From NCBI GenBank assembly GCA_028687755.1, contig JAQTZL010000007.1:41553-105552 (forward strand): a DNA stretch of 64,000 nt, written 5' to 3'. Source of the DNA: Candidatus Nanopelagicales bacterium. Lineage in GTDB: Bacteria > Actinomycetota > Actinomycetes > S36-B12. Numbering within the stretch: position 1 is the first letter of the stretch; each line of letters begins with the position of its first letter. Below, one piece after another: positions 47,266 through 56,883 of the stretch. The notes below the pieces were generated by a model. That model saw nothing but the letters and a program-made list of their open reading frames with translations, made no database searches and was not told the origin of the DNA. The position numbers and the translations under genes are program-made.

Positions 47266-48457
47266 GAATAATCGCCTCCACAAACTCAACCGCGTCAAAG
47301 GGGGCTAGGTCATCAGGGCCTTCGCCCAGACCAACCAACTTGACCGGTACTCCGAGTTCGCGCTGCACCGCGACCACAATTCCACCTCGAGCGGTGCCAT
47401 CCAATTTGGTCAACACAACCCCAGTGACATCAACCACTTCAGCAAATACCCGCGCTTGAACCAAACCATTTTGGCCAGTGGTTGCATCGAGTACTAATAA
47501 TACTTCGTCAACAGGCGATTGCTTTTCGATGACTCGCTTCACCTTGCCAAGTTCATCCATCAGGCCAGTTTTAGTATGCAATCGACCTGCAGTATCGATC
47601 ACTGCGGTGTCGAGCTCGGCTTCTATGGCTGTCGTAACCGCATCAAAAGCCACTGCGGCCGGATCTCCCCCTTCAGGTCCACGCACGACAGGAGCACCCA
47701 CAAGATCACCCCAAGTTTGCAACTGCTCAGCTGCTGCAGCGCGGAAGGTATCGGCTGCAGCCAACAATACCGTTTGATCCTCAGCAATGAGCAAACGCGC
47801 TAACTTGCCGGTGGTGGTGGTCTTGCCGGTTCCATTCACGCCAACAACCAGAACCACCGCTGGCCGACCTTCCACCTTGGTGTTCAGGGTGCGATCGAGA
47901 TTTGGATTGACCAGCTCAAGCAGACTTGTACGTAGCAATTCAGTGAGTCGCTCTTGGGAAGGATGACCCTCCACTTGCACTGCTGTACGCAAAGTTTCCA
48001 ACAGTTCCATCGTGGGTGCAACGCCAAGATCCGCAGCCAGCAGCGTCTCTTCGATTTCGTCCCAGGTGTCTGCATCGAGATTATCGCGGCCGAGTAAGCC
48101 AAGAAGGCCTTTACCAATTGCGTTATTGGAGCGAGCAAGGCGTGCGCGCAGACGATGCATGCGACCGACCGCAGAATCTGGGATTTCAAACCCAAGTACG
48201 GCTTCTTCATTTGCTGGAGCTTGCGTTTCAACGACAAGGTCAGGAACAACATTTAGTGCATCAGAAATGACGATCTGATCAATTGTTTGACGAGGTGTAT
48301 CCCGGGGAATTGAATCATCATCACCAACACCAGGTGCGTAATCGATTCCTGGACGAGGTTGCTGCTTGTGGGTCGAATTCTTGCGAGCAACAAAGATGCC
48401 GACTACCGCAATCAGAACAACGATGACCGCTAACGCGATCCAGACTTGAGCACTCAT
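47258..48457 (-). CDS. ftsY: SRP receptor FtsY
   Basis: The GTPase that accepts ribosome-SRP complexes at the membrane. The 399-residue protein begins with a transmembrane anchor (VWIALAVIVVLIAVVGIFVA, about 5-24), a feature of actinobacterial FtsY, then an acidic linker, the N domain (about 100-190) and the G domain with GVNGTGKTTTTGKLA (about 203), DTAGRLHTKTGLMDEL and TKLDGTARGGIVVAV. The end (APFDAVEFVEAIIHG) is canonical. The start overlaps the smc stop by 4 bp. Confidence 0.96.
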   Translation of the reverse strand: MSAQVWIALAVIVVLIAVVGIFVARKNSTHKQQPRPGIDYAPGVGDDDSIPRDTPRQTIDQIVISDALNVVPDLVVETQAPANEEAVLGFEIPDSAVGRMHRLRARLARSNNAIGKGLLGLLGRDNLDADTWDEIEETLLAADLGVAPTMELLETLRTAVQVEGHPSQERLTELLRTSLLELVNPNLDRTLNTKVEGRPAVVLVVGVNGTGKTTTTGKLARLLIAEDQTVLLAAADTFRAAAAEQLQTWGDLVGAPVVRGPEGGDPAAVAFDAVTTAIEAELDTAVIDTAGRLHTKTGLMDELGKVKRVIEKQSPVDEVLLVLDATTGQNGLVQARVFAEVVDVTGVVLTKLDGTARGGIVVAVQRELGVPVKLVGLGEGPDDLAPFDAVEFVEAIIHG

Positions 48458-51400
48458 GATGCAGTTGCAGACTCACGCAAACGTTGGCCAATCACCTGTG
48501 TCACACCATCGCCACGCATCGAGACGCCGTAGAGCGCGTCCGCGATTTCCATCGTGCGCTTTTGGTGAGTAATGACGATGAGCTGCGAACTATCGCGCAG
48601 TTCTTCAATGATGTCGATCAAGCGACCAAGGTTGACATCGTCGAGCGCTGCTTCAACTTCGTCAAGCACATAGAACGGTGAGGGGCGAGCCTTGAACAGT
48701 GCCACCAAGAACGCGACTGCGGTTAGCGAGCGTTCACCACCTGAGAGCAGCGACAAGCGCTTCACCTTCTTGCCAGGTGGGCGTGCTTCCACATCCACAC
48801 CCGTGGTGAGCATGTTGCTTGGATCCGTGAGAATCAAGCGGCCTTCGCCGCCGGGGAATAGGCGACTAAAGACACCTTCGAATTCGCGTTCAATTTCGGT
48901 GTACGCCTCGGTAAAGACCTGCTCAACTCGAGCATCAACCTCTTTGACGATGTCCAAGAGGTCATCGCGTGTGCGGCGCAAGTCATCGAGCTGCTCAGAG
49001 AGGAAACGATGACGCTCTTCCATCGCGTTGAACTCTTCAAGCGCAAGTGGGTTGACCTTGCCCAATAAGGCCAAGCCGCGCTCAGCTTCTTTGAGTCTCT
49101 TTTCTTGTTCAACGCGAACGAATGGGTATGGCTGTGGCTCAGGAGCATCCTCGGGAACTTCATCGCCGGGAACAACCAAGCTCGGTGGAACCATCTGATC
49201 TGGACCATATTCAGCAGTGAGCACATCGGCTTCAATGCCAAATTCTTCCATCGCACGATCAACCACTTGCTCAATACGCATGCGTTGTTCAGCACGCGCG
49301 ACCTCATCGCGATGGACCGAATCCTTGAGGAGATCAAACTCTGCAGCGAGTTCGCGAATTTTGGCGCGAACTCCTACCAATGATTCATCGCGTTCCTTGC
49401 GCTGCTTCTCAGCCAGAGCGCGGTCTGCGCTTGCTTGAGCAACTGAACTCTCAATACGTGAGAGCGCAGCTTTCGCCCCGCTCAGCACTGCTTGAGCAGT
49501 CACAAGATCGCGCGCACGTTGTTCACGGCGCTGTATTGCTGCCACTCGCGCTTCCCGTTCAGCATTTGCTGCGCGCTCTAACTGCTCAGCACGAATACCA
49601 ACGGCTGTTACTCGCTCTTCACCTGTACGCAATGACAACCGTGCATCCACCTCGGCTTGGCGAGCCGCCTTGGCTGCCTCCGCAAAGACTTCACGCTGAT
49701 CGTCGCCAACTTCGACTTCAGGTTCTTCTTGGGCTGCAGCCAACCGCTGTTGCAATTGCTCATGGTTAGTTACATCGGTGCCGTGGGCTACTTCAGCAGC
49801 GGTCAAGGTTGCAGTAAGCCGATCAGCTTCAGCGCCAGCAGCACGCGCAACCTGACCCAACTGACCCAACTGTTCAGCAACTGCTGCCATGCGAGCATCT
49901 GATTCGTGCAATCCACTCAGTGCCTGCTCAACTGCAGCAGCAGCGGTTTCTTGAACCTGCTTGGCTGCAACCATGTCGAATCGCGCGCGTTCAGCACTAT
50001 GAACTGCCTGCTGAAGCGCCGCATCAGTTTCGTCGTAAGCAGCCTGGACTTCCAACAAACTCAACGTGCTCTGTGAGCCACCATGGACAACGTCACGCGA
50101 GAACACATCGCCAGCAGGTGTGACAAACACCAAATCTGAATGTTGTTGCGATTGCTCCGCAGCGATATCAACTGATTCAACAAGAACTGCGCCAACTAAT
50201 AAGCGATCAACAACAGAGGTCAGCGCTTCATCACAACGAACACGATCACGAAGCCACACTCCTGCAGGAGCGACGTTTCGATCCGACGCAGGCGCGTTGA
50301 ATCCATCATTGGCAACAACGAGAGCTGCACGACCAGCGTCTTGTTGCTTCAACAACACCAAAGAACTCACTGCTGCTTGAACTCCACGAACCACAACAGC
50401 ATCAGCAAGGTCGCCCAGCACTGCGGCTACCGCTGCTTCTGCCCCATGTTCGATCTGAAGTTGCTTGGCCAGTGGGCCGACAAATCCAGGAACTTGATCG
50501 GCAGCGGCAACAAGTGCTCCACCTGCATCTTTACGAGTCAAGGACATTGACAATGCTTCGAGACGAGCGCTCAGGGCAGCGCGTTCACGCTCACTGGTCG
50601 ATTCGATGCCACGCAAACGCTCCACTTCTGCATCGGCAGCAATAAGTGCCGCCTCAGCGCGATCATGATGTTCATCGAGGCCAACTTCACCTTCATCAAG
50701 CCCAGCAACCTGCACCTCAATAGCCTGGAAGTCGGCCTGAGCCTTTTCTCCACGTGATGTCGCTTCACGAATTGATTCTCGTAGGCGTTCGAGTTCGTGG
50801 GTACGTGCTTCAACTCGAGAAGCTGCCGCATGAACTTGTCCAGTAAGACGAACCAGAGCCTCGCGGCGTTCTGCTGCTGCCTTTTGTACAGCGGCAACGC
50901 GACGCTCTTCTGCTGTGAAAGCTTCTTCTGCCTGCTGACGAGCTGCTGTGGCACCCGAAAGACCATCGCGGGAAGCTTCAACTTCACGGCTTAGTTCGAA
51001 TTCTTTTGCACGAAGGCTACGAGCTTCAGCATCGAGTTGCTCTGGATCGCGCCCCGGGTTTTCATCCTCAGCTTCTGGCTGCAAGTTACGCACGCGCTCA
51101 GTACTGAGTTGCACTAAACCTACGAAGCGTTCACGCAATCCGCTCAGCGAGAACCAGGTTTCCTGGGCCGCTTCTAAGCGTGGTGCCTGCTCAAGAGTTT
51201 GCGCCTCAGTTGTGGTTTCTTTTTCGCGCAAAGAAGCCAACGCTGTTTCGACTTCATTTTGACGCGAACGCAAAGCTGACTCATCCGCGACTTCAGCAGC
51301 AAGGGCTTGACGCATTTGCACAAGGTCATCTGCCATCAAACGCAACCGAGCATCGCGTGCGTCCGTTTGAATCACGACTGCGCGACGAGCAACTTCCGCC

Positions 51401-52023
51401 TGACGGCCAAGTGGCTTCAACTGACGGCGCAACTCGGTGGTGAGGTCATTCAAACGCGTGAGATTGGCTTCCATGGAATCCAACTTGCGCAACGCTTTTT
51501 CCTTGCGGCGGCGGTGCTTCAGCACACCTGCAGCTTCTTCAATAAGACCGCGACGTTCTTCAGGGGTGGCACGCAGCACGGTGTCGAGCTGGCCTTGACC
51601 AACAATGACGTGCATTTCGCGACCAATACCTGAGTCACTCAGGAGCTCTTGGACATCAAGCAAGCGGCATGGAGCACCATTGATGGAGTATTCAGAACCG
51701 CCGTTGCGGAACAGGGTTCGCGCGATCGTGACTTCGGTGTAATCAATAGGCAAAGCGCCATCTGAGTTATCGATCGTCAAGGAAACCTCAGCACGCCCAA
51801 GCGGAGCACGGCCGGCAGTTCCGGAGAAGATGACGTCTTCCATCTTGCCGCCACGAAGACTCTTGGCACCCTGCTCACCCATGACCCAAGCCAAGGCATC
51901 GACCACATTGGACTTGCCTGAGCCGTTTGGACCCACCACACAGGTGACGCCAGGCTCGAAATGCATGGTTGTGGAAGACGCGAAGGACTTGAAGCCCTTC
52001 AGGGTCATGCTCTTGAGATGCAC
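48454..52023 (-). CDS. smc: Chromosome segregation protein SMC
   Basis: The condensin ATPase that organises the chromosome. From GTG 52023 the protein has 1189 residues, the family norm; the frame upstream to 52179 overlaps mutM and is not used. Walker A (GPNGSGKSNVVDALAWVMGE) is near residue 33, a first coiled coil runs to about 480, the hinge lies about 500-640, a second coiled coil follows, and the C-terminal head has the ABC signature LSGGERSLTAVAFLVAL and FYVLDEVEAALDD. GGAG precedes the start. Part of the rnc-mutM-smc-ftsY cluster. Confidence 0.97.
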   Translation of the reverse strand: MHLKSMTLKGFKSFASSTTMHFEPGVTCVVGPNGSGKSNVVDALAWVMGEQGAKSLRGGKMEDVIFSGTAGRAPLGRAEVSLTIDNSDGALPIDYTEVTIARTLFRNGGSEYSINGAPCRLLDVQELLSDSGIGREMHVIVGQGQLDTVLRATPEERRGLIEEAAGVLKHRRRKEKALRKLDSMEANLTRLNDLTTELRRQLKPLGRQAEVARRAVVIQTDARDARLRLMADDLVQMRQALAAEVADESALRSRQNEVETALASLREKETTTEAQTLEQAPRLEAAQETWFSLSGLRERFVGLVQLSTERVRNLQPEAEDENPGRDPEQLDAEARSLRAKEFELSREVEASRDGLSGATAARQQAEEAFTAEERRVAAVQKAAAERREALVRLTGQVHAAASRVEARTHELERLRESIREATSRGEKAQADFQAIEVQVAGLDEGEVGLDEHHDRAEAALIAADAEVERLRGIESTSERERAALSARLEALSMSLTRKDAGGALVAAADQVPGFVGPLAKQLQIEHGAEAAVAAVLGDLADAVVVRGVQAAVSSLVLLKQQDAGRAALVVANDGFNAPASDRNVAPAGVWLRDRVRCDEALTSVVDRLLVGAVLVESVDIAAEQSQQHSDLVFVTPAGDVFSRDVVHGGSQSTLSLLEVQAAYDETDAALQQAVHSAERARFDMVAAKQVQETAAAAVEQALSGLHESDARMAAVAEQLGQLGQVARAAGAEADRLTATLTAAEVAHGTDVTNHEQLQQRLAAAQEEPEVEVGDDQREVFAEAAKAARQAEVDARLSLRTGEERVTAVGIRAEQLERAANAEREARVAAIQRREQRARDLVTAQAVLSGAKAALSRIESSVAQASADRALAEKQRKERDESLVGVRAKIRELAAEFDLLKDSVHRDEVARAEQRMRIEQVVDRAMEEFGIEADVLTAEYGPDQMVPPSLVVPGDEVPEDAPEPQPYPFVRVEQEKRLKEAERGLALLGKVNPLALEEFNAMEERHRFLSEQLDDLRRTRDDLLDIVKEVDARVEQVFTEAYTEIEREFEGVFSRLFPGGEGRLILTDPSNMLTTGVDVEARPPGKKVKRLSLLSGGERSLTAVAFLVALFKARPSPFYVLDEVEAALDDVNLGRLIDIIEELRDSSQLIVITHQKRTMEIADALYGVSMRGDGVTQVIGQRLRESATAS

Positions 52024-52076
52024 AATTCTCCGGGTCGCTGGGGCGGGGGAAGTGCGCCATTGACAGTGAGGTGACT

Positions 52077-52940
52077 CTACCGCTCGGCTACCTTGGTTGG
52101 TCGCTGACACCTCGGGCAAGAAAAGCTCGACCGGTTCATAAATTTTTCCCTCACGATTGAGGCTGCGCAGCGTGGGCACGGGAATCCCTCTTGGCCGTAG
52201 GCATTCAAGGCACGACTGAAGTAGCCCGATTCACCATTGACGTTTACATAAAGGGAGTCAAAACTGGTGCCGCCCTGCGCCAAGGCCTGCTTCATCACCT
52301 CCGTGGCCTGATCCAGCAGGTGGGTGAGCTTGGCCTTGGACAGGCTGCTGGCCAGTGTCGTTCCGTGGATTTTGGCCCTCCAGAGGGCCTCGTCGGCATA
52401 AATATTGCCAATCCCAGAAACCAACGCTTGGTCCAGCAGCACCCGCTTGATGGCAATGTCCTTGCGTCGGATCGCACTCACAACGCCGTCATGATCAAAA
52501 TCAGGGTCAAGCGGATCACGAGCTATATGCGCAACCTGAACAGGAACGTTGCCTCCGCCTGAGTCCGGCACCAAAGCATCGGTGTGCATGCCGCCAAAGG
52601 TGCGCTGGTCAACAAAACGCAACTGCGGACCCTCGTCGGCAAAAGTGATGCGCACGCGCATGTGCTTTTCTGATTGAGCTGTCGCTGGCTGCATCAATAG
52701 TTGCCCACTCATCCCCAAATGCACGACCAGCGCCGTTGGCTCTCCCAGCAGGGGCAGCCACAAATATTTACCGCGTCGCGAAGCACAACGAAAACTTTGA
52801 CCAATGAGTTCACCAGCTAACTCATCGACCTGCCTACGCACCGCACGCGGATGCAACACCTCAACGCCGGAAATTTCACGTTGCGTGGCCCATGAATCAA
52901 CGCCTCGTCGAACAACTTCGACCTCGGGTAGCTCAGGCAT
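52077..52940 (-). CDS. mutM: Formamidopyrimidine-DNA glycosylase
   Basis: Removes oxidised purines (8-oxoG) from DNA. From ATG 52940 the protein has 287 residues and starts [15 protein letters not shown], where Pro2 and Glu3 are catalytic. The H2TH region ([20 protein letters not shown], split: [14 protein letters not shown]) lies near 175-190 and the C-terminal zinc finger has CPRC and CPRC (about 255-280). The ATG overlaps the rnc stop by 8 bp. Frames further upstream lie inside rnc. Confidence 0.96.
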   Translation of the reverse strand: MPELPEVEVVRRGVDSWATQREISGVEVLHPRAVRRQVDELAGELIGQSFRCASRRGKYLWLPLLGEPTALVVHLGMSGQLLMQPATAQSEKHMRVRITFADEGPQLRFVDQRTFGGMHTDALVPDSGGGNVPVQVAHIARDPLDPDFDHDGVVSAIRRKDIAIKRVLLDQALVSGIGNIYADEALWRAKIHGTTLASSLSKAKLTHLLDQATEVMKQALAQGGTSFDSLYVNVNGESGYFSRALNAYGQEGFPCPRCAASIVREKFMNRSSFSCPRCQRPTKVAER

Positions 52941-53643
52941 GATGAACGAGCGCGCGATAGGCCGCTTCTGCTGCCTGCTGTTCAGCAATCTTTTTTGAGC
53001 GCCCAACACCGGTTCCCAGAACCTGACCGCCAACGATCACACGAGCTGCAAATTCTTTTTCATGGTCGGGCCCTGAGTCTTCAACGAGATACTCCGGCAA
53101 TCCTTGATCAGCTGCTGCAGCCGCTTCTTGCAGCGAAGTTTTCCAATCAAGTCCCGCACCTAGATCCGCTGACGCAGTGATCAAAGGATCAAAGATGCGA
53201 TGAACGAAATTACCTGCGCCATCGAGACCTTGAGTCAGGTACATCGCGCCAATAACGGCTTCCATGCTGTCGGCAAGGATTGATGACTTGTCATCACCGC
53301 CTGTTGTGACTTCACCTCGACCTAACAAAATGAACGATCCCAAACCGATCGCACGAGCAACATCGGCCAAAGCGCGAGCATTGACAACAGCAGCACGAAT
53401 TTTTGCGAGCTGACCTTCCGCCAGATCAGGGAATCGTCGGTACAACTCATCAGTGACAACGATTCCTAACACTGAGTCGCCGAGGAATTCCAAGCGTTCA
53501 TTGTGTGGAATACCGCCTTGTTCATAAGCATAAGAACGGTGAATCAACGCAAGATGCAAGAGTTCATCAGAGACGTTGACGCCAAGCTCTTCCCGCAAAT
53601 TCGCTAACTGTTCTTTGCGCTCAATTGAAATGGCCTCACTCAT
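52933..53643 (-). CDS. rnc: Ribonuclease III
   Basis: Cuts double-stranded RNA, including rRNA precursors. The 236-residue protein has the RNase III signature [15 protein letters not shown] (about 43-57), the second metal motif ([13 protein letters not shown], about 115-127) and a C-terminal double-stranded-RNA-binding domain (about 160-235). The start overlaps the ACP-like gene by 4 bp (ATGA), continuing the coupled plsX-ACP-like-rnc-mutM chain. Confidence 0.97.
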   Translation of the reverse strand: MSEAISIERKEQLANLREELGVNVSDELLHLALIHRSYAYEQGGIPHNERLEFLGDSVLGIVVTDELYRRFPDLAEGQLAKIRAAVVNARALADVARAIGLGSFILLGRGEVTTGGDDKSSILADSMEAVIGAMYLTQGLDGAGNFVHRIFDPLITASADLGAGLDWKTSLQEAAAAADQGLPEYLVEDSGPDHEKEFAARVIVGGQVLGTGVGRSKKIAEQQAAEAAYRALVHHA

Positions 53644-53861
53644 ACCGCACTCTCCCCCAGGACTGAAACAAGTTCGCCTACCGTGGTCGATGCGCTCAAC
53701 TGCGGATCGGTGAGAGCAACACCTGTTGATTCTTTCAAGGCCATTGCGATGAGAGGTGCGTAATCGTTCCAGTTACCTAATGATGAAAGTGGCGTATCTG
53801 CACGCAGTAACACGTCTCTGCCAAACACGCGATTAAACGCTTCTTGTACTGCGATAAGCAT
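53640..53861 (-). CDS. Acyl-carrier-protein-like protein lacking the carrier serine
   Basis: A 73-residue protein that occupies the place where acpP is found in many bacteria, between plsX and rnc. The pattern aligns with ACP over its whole length: an N-terminal helix ([10 protein letters not shown]), LSSLG, then an amphipathic helix ([11 protein letters not shown], like ELVMALEEEF) and [10 protein letters not shown] (like TTVQAAIDYI). The invariant Asp-Ser-Leu that carries phosphopantetheine is replaced: aligned residues are Trp31-Asn32-Asp33. So it may be a degenerate or structural ACP-like protein. Start TAATG from plsX; stop ATGA into rnc. Confidence 0.7.
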   Translation of the reverse strand: MLIAVQEAFNRVFGRDVLLRADTPLSSLGNWNDYAPLIAMALKESTGVALTDPQLSASTTVGELVSVLGESAV

Positions 53862-54856
53862 TACAGATCTGCCATTGCAGTGCGAATGTTGCCAATAAGG
53901 TCATGCTCTACTGCGCGACGCGCAAGTTCAACACAACCAATAACTTGGGCCGCTGTACCAGCTCCGTGTCCAACAACGGTGACACCTTCAACTCCCAGCA
54001 GGAGTCCGCCGGCAAAGTCACCTGCGGCAGCGGATCTAATCACTCCGCGAGCTGGCCCTGAATCACCGTACGCAACACCGATTTGGTGTGCAGCCCATGC
54101 GGCAGCACCTTCAATACTCTTCAGCACGATATTTCCAGTGAACCCATCAGTGACGATGACTTCAGCGCGATTTCCGCGCGTGACATCAAAACCTTCAACA
54201 GGGCCGACATAGGTCAATCCGTGGGCTGGCAATATCGATGCAAGATGCGCATCTGTTTCAACGCGTAGCTCGTCACCTTTGCCAGATTCTGAACCGATAG
54301 TCAGCAGACCAACGCGTGGATGCTCAATACCTACAGCAACAGCAAAGGCATGACCAGCGATAGAGAACTGTTCAAGGGCTCCAACGGAACCGGTGGTGGT
54401 TGCTCCAACATCAAGGAGCACTACCGGGGACGCTAAAGCAGGAACGAGAACTGCAAGGGCTGGACGTTGCATCCCTTGAATTCGTCCGAGAGTCAAAACC
54501 GCGGAAGCAACGGACGCTCCGGTGTGACCAACCGAAACCCAAGCGTCAGCGATGCCATCGCGGACCGCTCGGGCAGCCACCACAACAGTGGTCTCCGCAC
54601 TCTCGCGTTGCGCGTCTTCACGCACTACTTCAAGTGGACTTGCATCCATGCTGACCCCGCAGGTGGCAGGCAGCAGAGTCACGCGATTGACGTCGACACC
54701 GCGCGCATTTAATTGATCGCGCGCCAGATCGACAGGACCTACAAGGACAAGCCGAAGGCCTGTATTTGCGGCATTGGACAGCAGCGTGGCTGCCGCATCC
54801 GCAACGACTCCAGGAGCCCCATCTCCGCCAAGGAGATCTAGGGCAACTGTGGTCAT
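53861..54856 (-). CDS. plsX: Phosphate acyltransferase PlsX
   Basis: Makes acyl-phosphate from acyl-ACP for phospholipid synthesis. From ATG 54856 the 331-residue protein starts MTTVALDLLGGDGAPGVV and shows VGHTGASVASAVLTLGRI and the VEGFDVTRGNRAEVIVTDGFTGN region (split: VEGFDVTRGNRAEV, VTDGFTGNIVLKS). The frame upstream to 54925 lies inside rpmF. It is 7 bp from rpmF, and its stop overlaps the ACP-like gene (TAATG). Confidence 0.94.
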   Translation of the reverse strand: MTTVALDLLGGDGAPGVVADAAATLLSNAANTGLRLVLVGPVDLARDQLNARGVDVNRVTLLPATCGVSMDASPLEVVREDAQRESAETTVVVAARAVRDGIADAWVSVGHTGASVASAVLTLGRIQGMQRPALAVLVPALASPVVLLDVGATTTGSVGALEQFSIAGHAFAVAVGIEHPRVGLLTIGSESGKGDELRVETDAHLASILPAHGLTYVGPVEGFDVTRGNRAEVIVTDGFTGNIVLKSIEGAAAWAAHQIGVAYGDSGPARGVIRSAAAGDFAGGLLLGVEGVTVVGHGAGTAAQVIGCVELARRAVEHDLIGNIRTAMADL

Positions 54857-54863
54857 GTGGGTA

Positions 54864-55037
54864 TTAGACGTCCAGGACGCGGCGCTTGGCGTACGTGCCA
54901 CATGTTGGGCATGCAGTGTGTGCAAGACGCTTTGACTGGCAGCGTGTGCAGGTCACGAGGTTGGGAACAGTGGTTTTCCACTGTGAACGACGGTGACGGG
55001 TGTTGGCTCGCGAAGTCTTGCGCTTTGGTACTGGCAC
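54864..55037 (-). CDS. rpmF: 50S ribosomal protein L32
   Basis: A 57-residue basic protein. The start is GTG 55037 with GAGGAAAG upstream, and the translation reads VPVPKRKTSRANTRHRRSQW, then TTVPNLVTCTRCQSKRLAH, then TACPTCGTYAKRRVLDV. The PKRKTSR start and the Cys-x2-Cys ... Cys-x2-Cys zinc pattern are L32 hallmarks. It is the usual neighbour of yceD and plsX, in the order yceD-rpmF-plsX. Confidence 0.95.
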   Translation of the reverse strand: MPVPKRKTSRANTRHRRSQWKTTVPNLVTCTRCQSKRLAHTACPTCGTYAKRRVLDV

Positions 55038-55087
55038 GGTCTTTCCTCTTTCGGTTGTTACGTTCTCTTACGGGCACCGGCGGTCGG

Positions 55088-55660
55088 CTAGCCCTCTTGT
55101 GGGTCTACGAGGCCGGCAAGAGCCGACCATCGTGGATCAACGGCTTGGTGCTCATGGCCTGGATGATCGTCAAGCTTGATTCCACATTCGGAACACAAAC
55201 CTGCACAACTCTCCGAGCACAGCGGCGCCATCGGCAGCGCTAACACCACAGAGTCCCGCAACGTCGGCTCGAGATCGATTAAATCTCCATCGAGCGTTGG
55301 CAACGGATCCTCGTCACCCTCGGGCTCCTCGACAACCGCGCCCCGGGAATCCGTGGCGGGATAGGCGAACAGCTCGCTGATGTCGACCGCTTCCTCCCAG
55401 GTCAGTGGATCCAGACAACGCGAGCATTCCGCGCTAATTTCTAGCTCCACCTCACCGCTCACCAAGACGCCTTCCATCACTGCTTCGAGACGAAGGTCCA
55501 TCTCGATCGGTGAATCTGGCGTGACCTTGGCCATCGCAACGCCCATATCCCCAGGTGCGGGAACCGTCCGGGTGAACTCGACCATTGATCCAGGCCTGCG
55601 TTGCAGACCGAGTGCGTGCGTGTCGAGCACAAGCGCACTGCGTGGATCCAGGCTGGTCAC
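55088..55660 (-). CDS. DUF177/YceD family protein
   Basis: A 190-residue protein of the YceD family, which in bacteria precedes rpmF and is associated with 23S rRNA accumulation. Cysteine pairs CSRC (about 86-89, in ECSRCLDPLT) and CSESCAGLCSECG (about 150-162) suggest metal binding. Acidic central part (EEPEGDEDPLPTLDGDLIDLEPTL). Starts with GTG at 55660. Position upstream of rpmF and the domain order make the family assignment safe; the mechanism is not known. Confidence 0.88.
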   Translation of the reverse strand: MTSLDPRSALVLDTHALGLQRRPGSMVEFTRTVPAPGDMGVAMAKVTPDSPIEMDLRLEAVMEGVLVSGEVELEISAECSRCLDPLTWEEAVDISELFAYPATDSRGAVVEEPEGDEDPLPTLDGDLIDLEPTLRDSVVLALPMAPLCSESCAGLCSECGIKLDDHPGHEHQAVDPRWSALAGLVDPQEG

Positions 55661-55784
55661 TGCTCCCCTTTTGGGATTAATCAGCGGCTTGGTTGCCGTT
55701 GACCATCAGGGCCTCGCGAGAGGCTGACGGGCAAGAGTACCCGGTCGGGCCCCATTGCCCCAAGTTCGGTGGAGTTGAGCGGCG

Positions 55785-56306
55785 TTACTGCTGGTCGTCG
55801 TAGAAGCCACCACCGAAGTCGGCCTCGACTTGGGCCTCAGGTGCCAGTTCTTGATACATCTGGCCGCGAAGGCGTTCACGACCCCGATCCACAGTTTGGA
55901 GTGTCTTTTGGAGGGTGATTTCGAAGGTGGCCAGCTTGGCATCGATGTAATCGTCAGTTTCCCGACGCATCGTTGCTGTTTCTTCATCTACTGCTCCGCG
56001 GATTGCCTCAGCTTCAGCCACGGCAGCCAGGTACACCTCGTGCTCAGCGACCATGCGATCAGCTTCGCCACGAGCACGCTCAAGGATGCGATCAGCCTCG
56101 CGGCGTCCGTCTTGAACAACAGCTTCACGATCAGCAAGGAGCTCATCGGCGCGATAGACCGACTCAGGCAGGAGCTGACGAACCTCTTCAATGAGGTCGA
56201 GCACTTGCTGACGATTCACGATGCAAGATGCCGAAAGTGGCATGGCTTTGGCATCTTCAATGACAACGGCGAGTTCTTCTAACCGGTCCTGCAGATCCAC
56301 GACCAC
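55785..56306 (-). CDS. sepIVA: SepIVA-like DivIVA-family cell division/envelope protein
   Basis: A 173-residue, largely coiled-coil protein. The long helix (about 12-150) is rich in Glu, Arg, Asp and Ala (ADRILERARGEADRMVAEHE). It corresponds in place and type to the mycobacterial SepIVA (Rv2927c) encoded next to yceD and rnc, a DivIVA-domain protein of septum and envelope growth. GTG start at 56306; AGGGAG just upstream would also allow GTG 56300. The name is assigned by position and coiled-coil pattern. Confidence 0.75.
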   Translation of the reverse strand: MVVDLQDRLEELAVVIEDAKAMPLSASCIVNRQQVLDLIEEVRQLLPESVYRADELLADREAVVQDGRREADRILERARGEADRMVAEHEVYLAAVAEAEAIRGAVDEETATMRRETDDYIDAKLATFEITLQKTLQTVDRGRERLRGQMYQELAPEAQVEADFGGGFYDDQQ

Positions 56307-56394
56307 TCCCTACACATACGCACAACAGTTGCCCAAGGGCACCTCACCTGCTGTGTTCAGCACCTACCGTCTCACGAAGTGGCGAAAACTCCCG

Positions 56395-56880
56395 TTATTT
56401 CTTGTTCTCGGCAATGCGCGTCAGGAGGCGTTCTTGAACTGAACCTGGCAGGAGCCCATTGATGTCGCCTCCATAGGTAGCGACTTCCTTGATCAAACTT
56501 GAGGAGAGGTAGCTGTAAACAGGATTCGTGGATACGAACAGGGTTTCAATTTCTGTCAGCCGATAATTCATTTGAGCCATCTGAAGTTCGTAATCGAAGT
56601 CAGTTACTGCTCGCAGGCCCTTCACAATGGCTTGCACATCATTGGCCTTGCAGTAATCCACGAGCAGCCCCATGAACGAATCAACGCGAATATTGGGGTA
56701 CGGCGCTACAACCTCACGCAACATCTCCATGCGTTCATCGATGGTGAAGGTGCCACTTTTGTTCTTGTTGATGGCAACCACGATCACCACTTCGTCAGCC
56801 AATTTTGAAGCACGTGCGAACACATCAAGGTGCCCATTGGTCACGGGATCAAACGACCCTGGGCAAACTGCTCTACGCAC
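56395..56880 (-). CDS. coaD: Phosphopantetheine adenylyltransferase
   Basis: The penultimate enzyme of coenzyme A synthesis. The 161-residue protein begins MRRAVCPGSFDPVTNGHLDV with the nucleotidyltransferase GSFDPVTNGH motif, then VVIVVAINKNKSGTF, RGLRAVTDFDYELQMAQMN and SSSLIKEVATYGGD. Typical length. It lies 3 bp after rsmD, the usual order in actinobacteria. Confidence 0.97.
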   Translation of the reverse strand: MRRAVCPGSFDPVTNGHLDVFARASKLADEVVIVVAINKNKSGTFTIDERMEMLREVVAPYPNIRVDSFMGLLVDYCKANDVQAIVKGLRAVTDFDYELQMAQMNYRLTEIETLFVSTNPVYSYLSSSLIKEVATYGGDINGLLPGSVQERLLTRIAENKK

Positions 56881-56883
56881 CGC

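Noticed and set aside
52024..52179. Longer smc start overlapping mutM
   Set aside because: It would add 52 residues with no family match and overlap mutM by 103 bp; GTG 52023 behind GGAG fits the family N-terminus.
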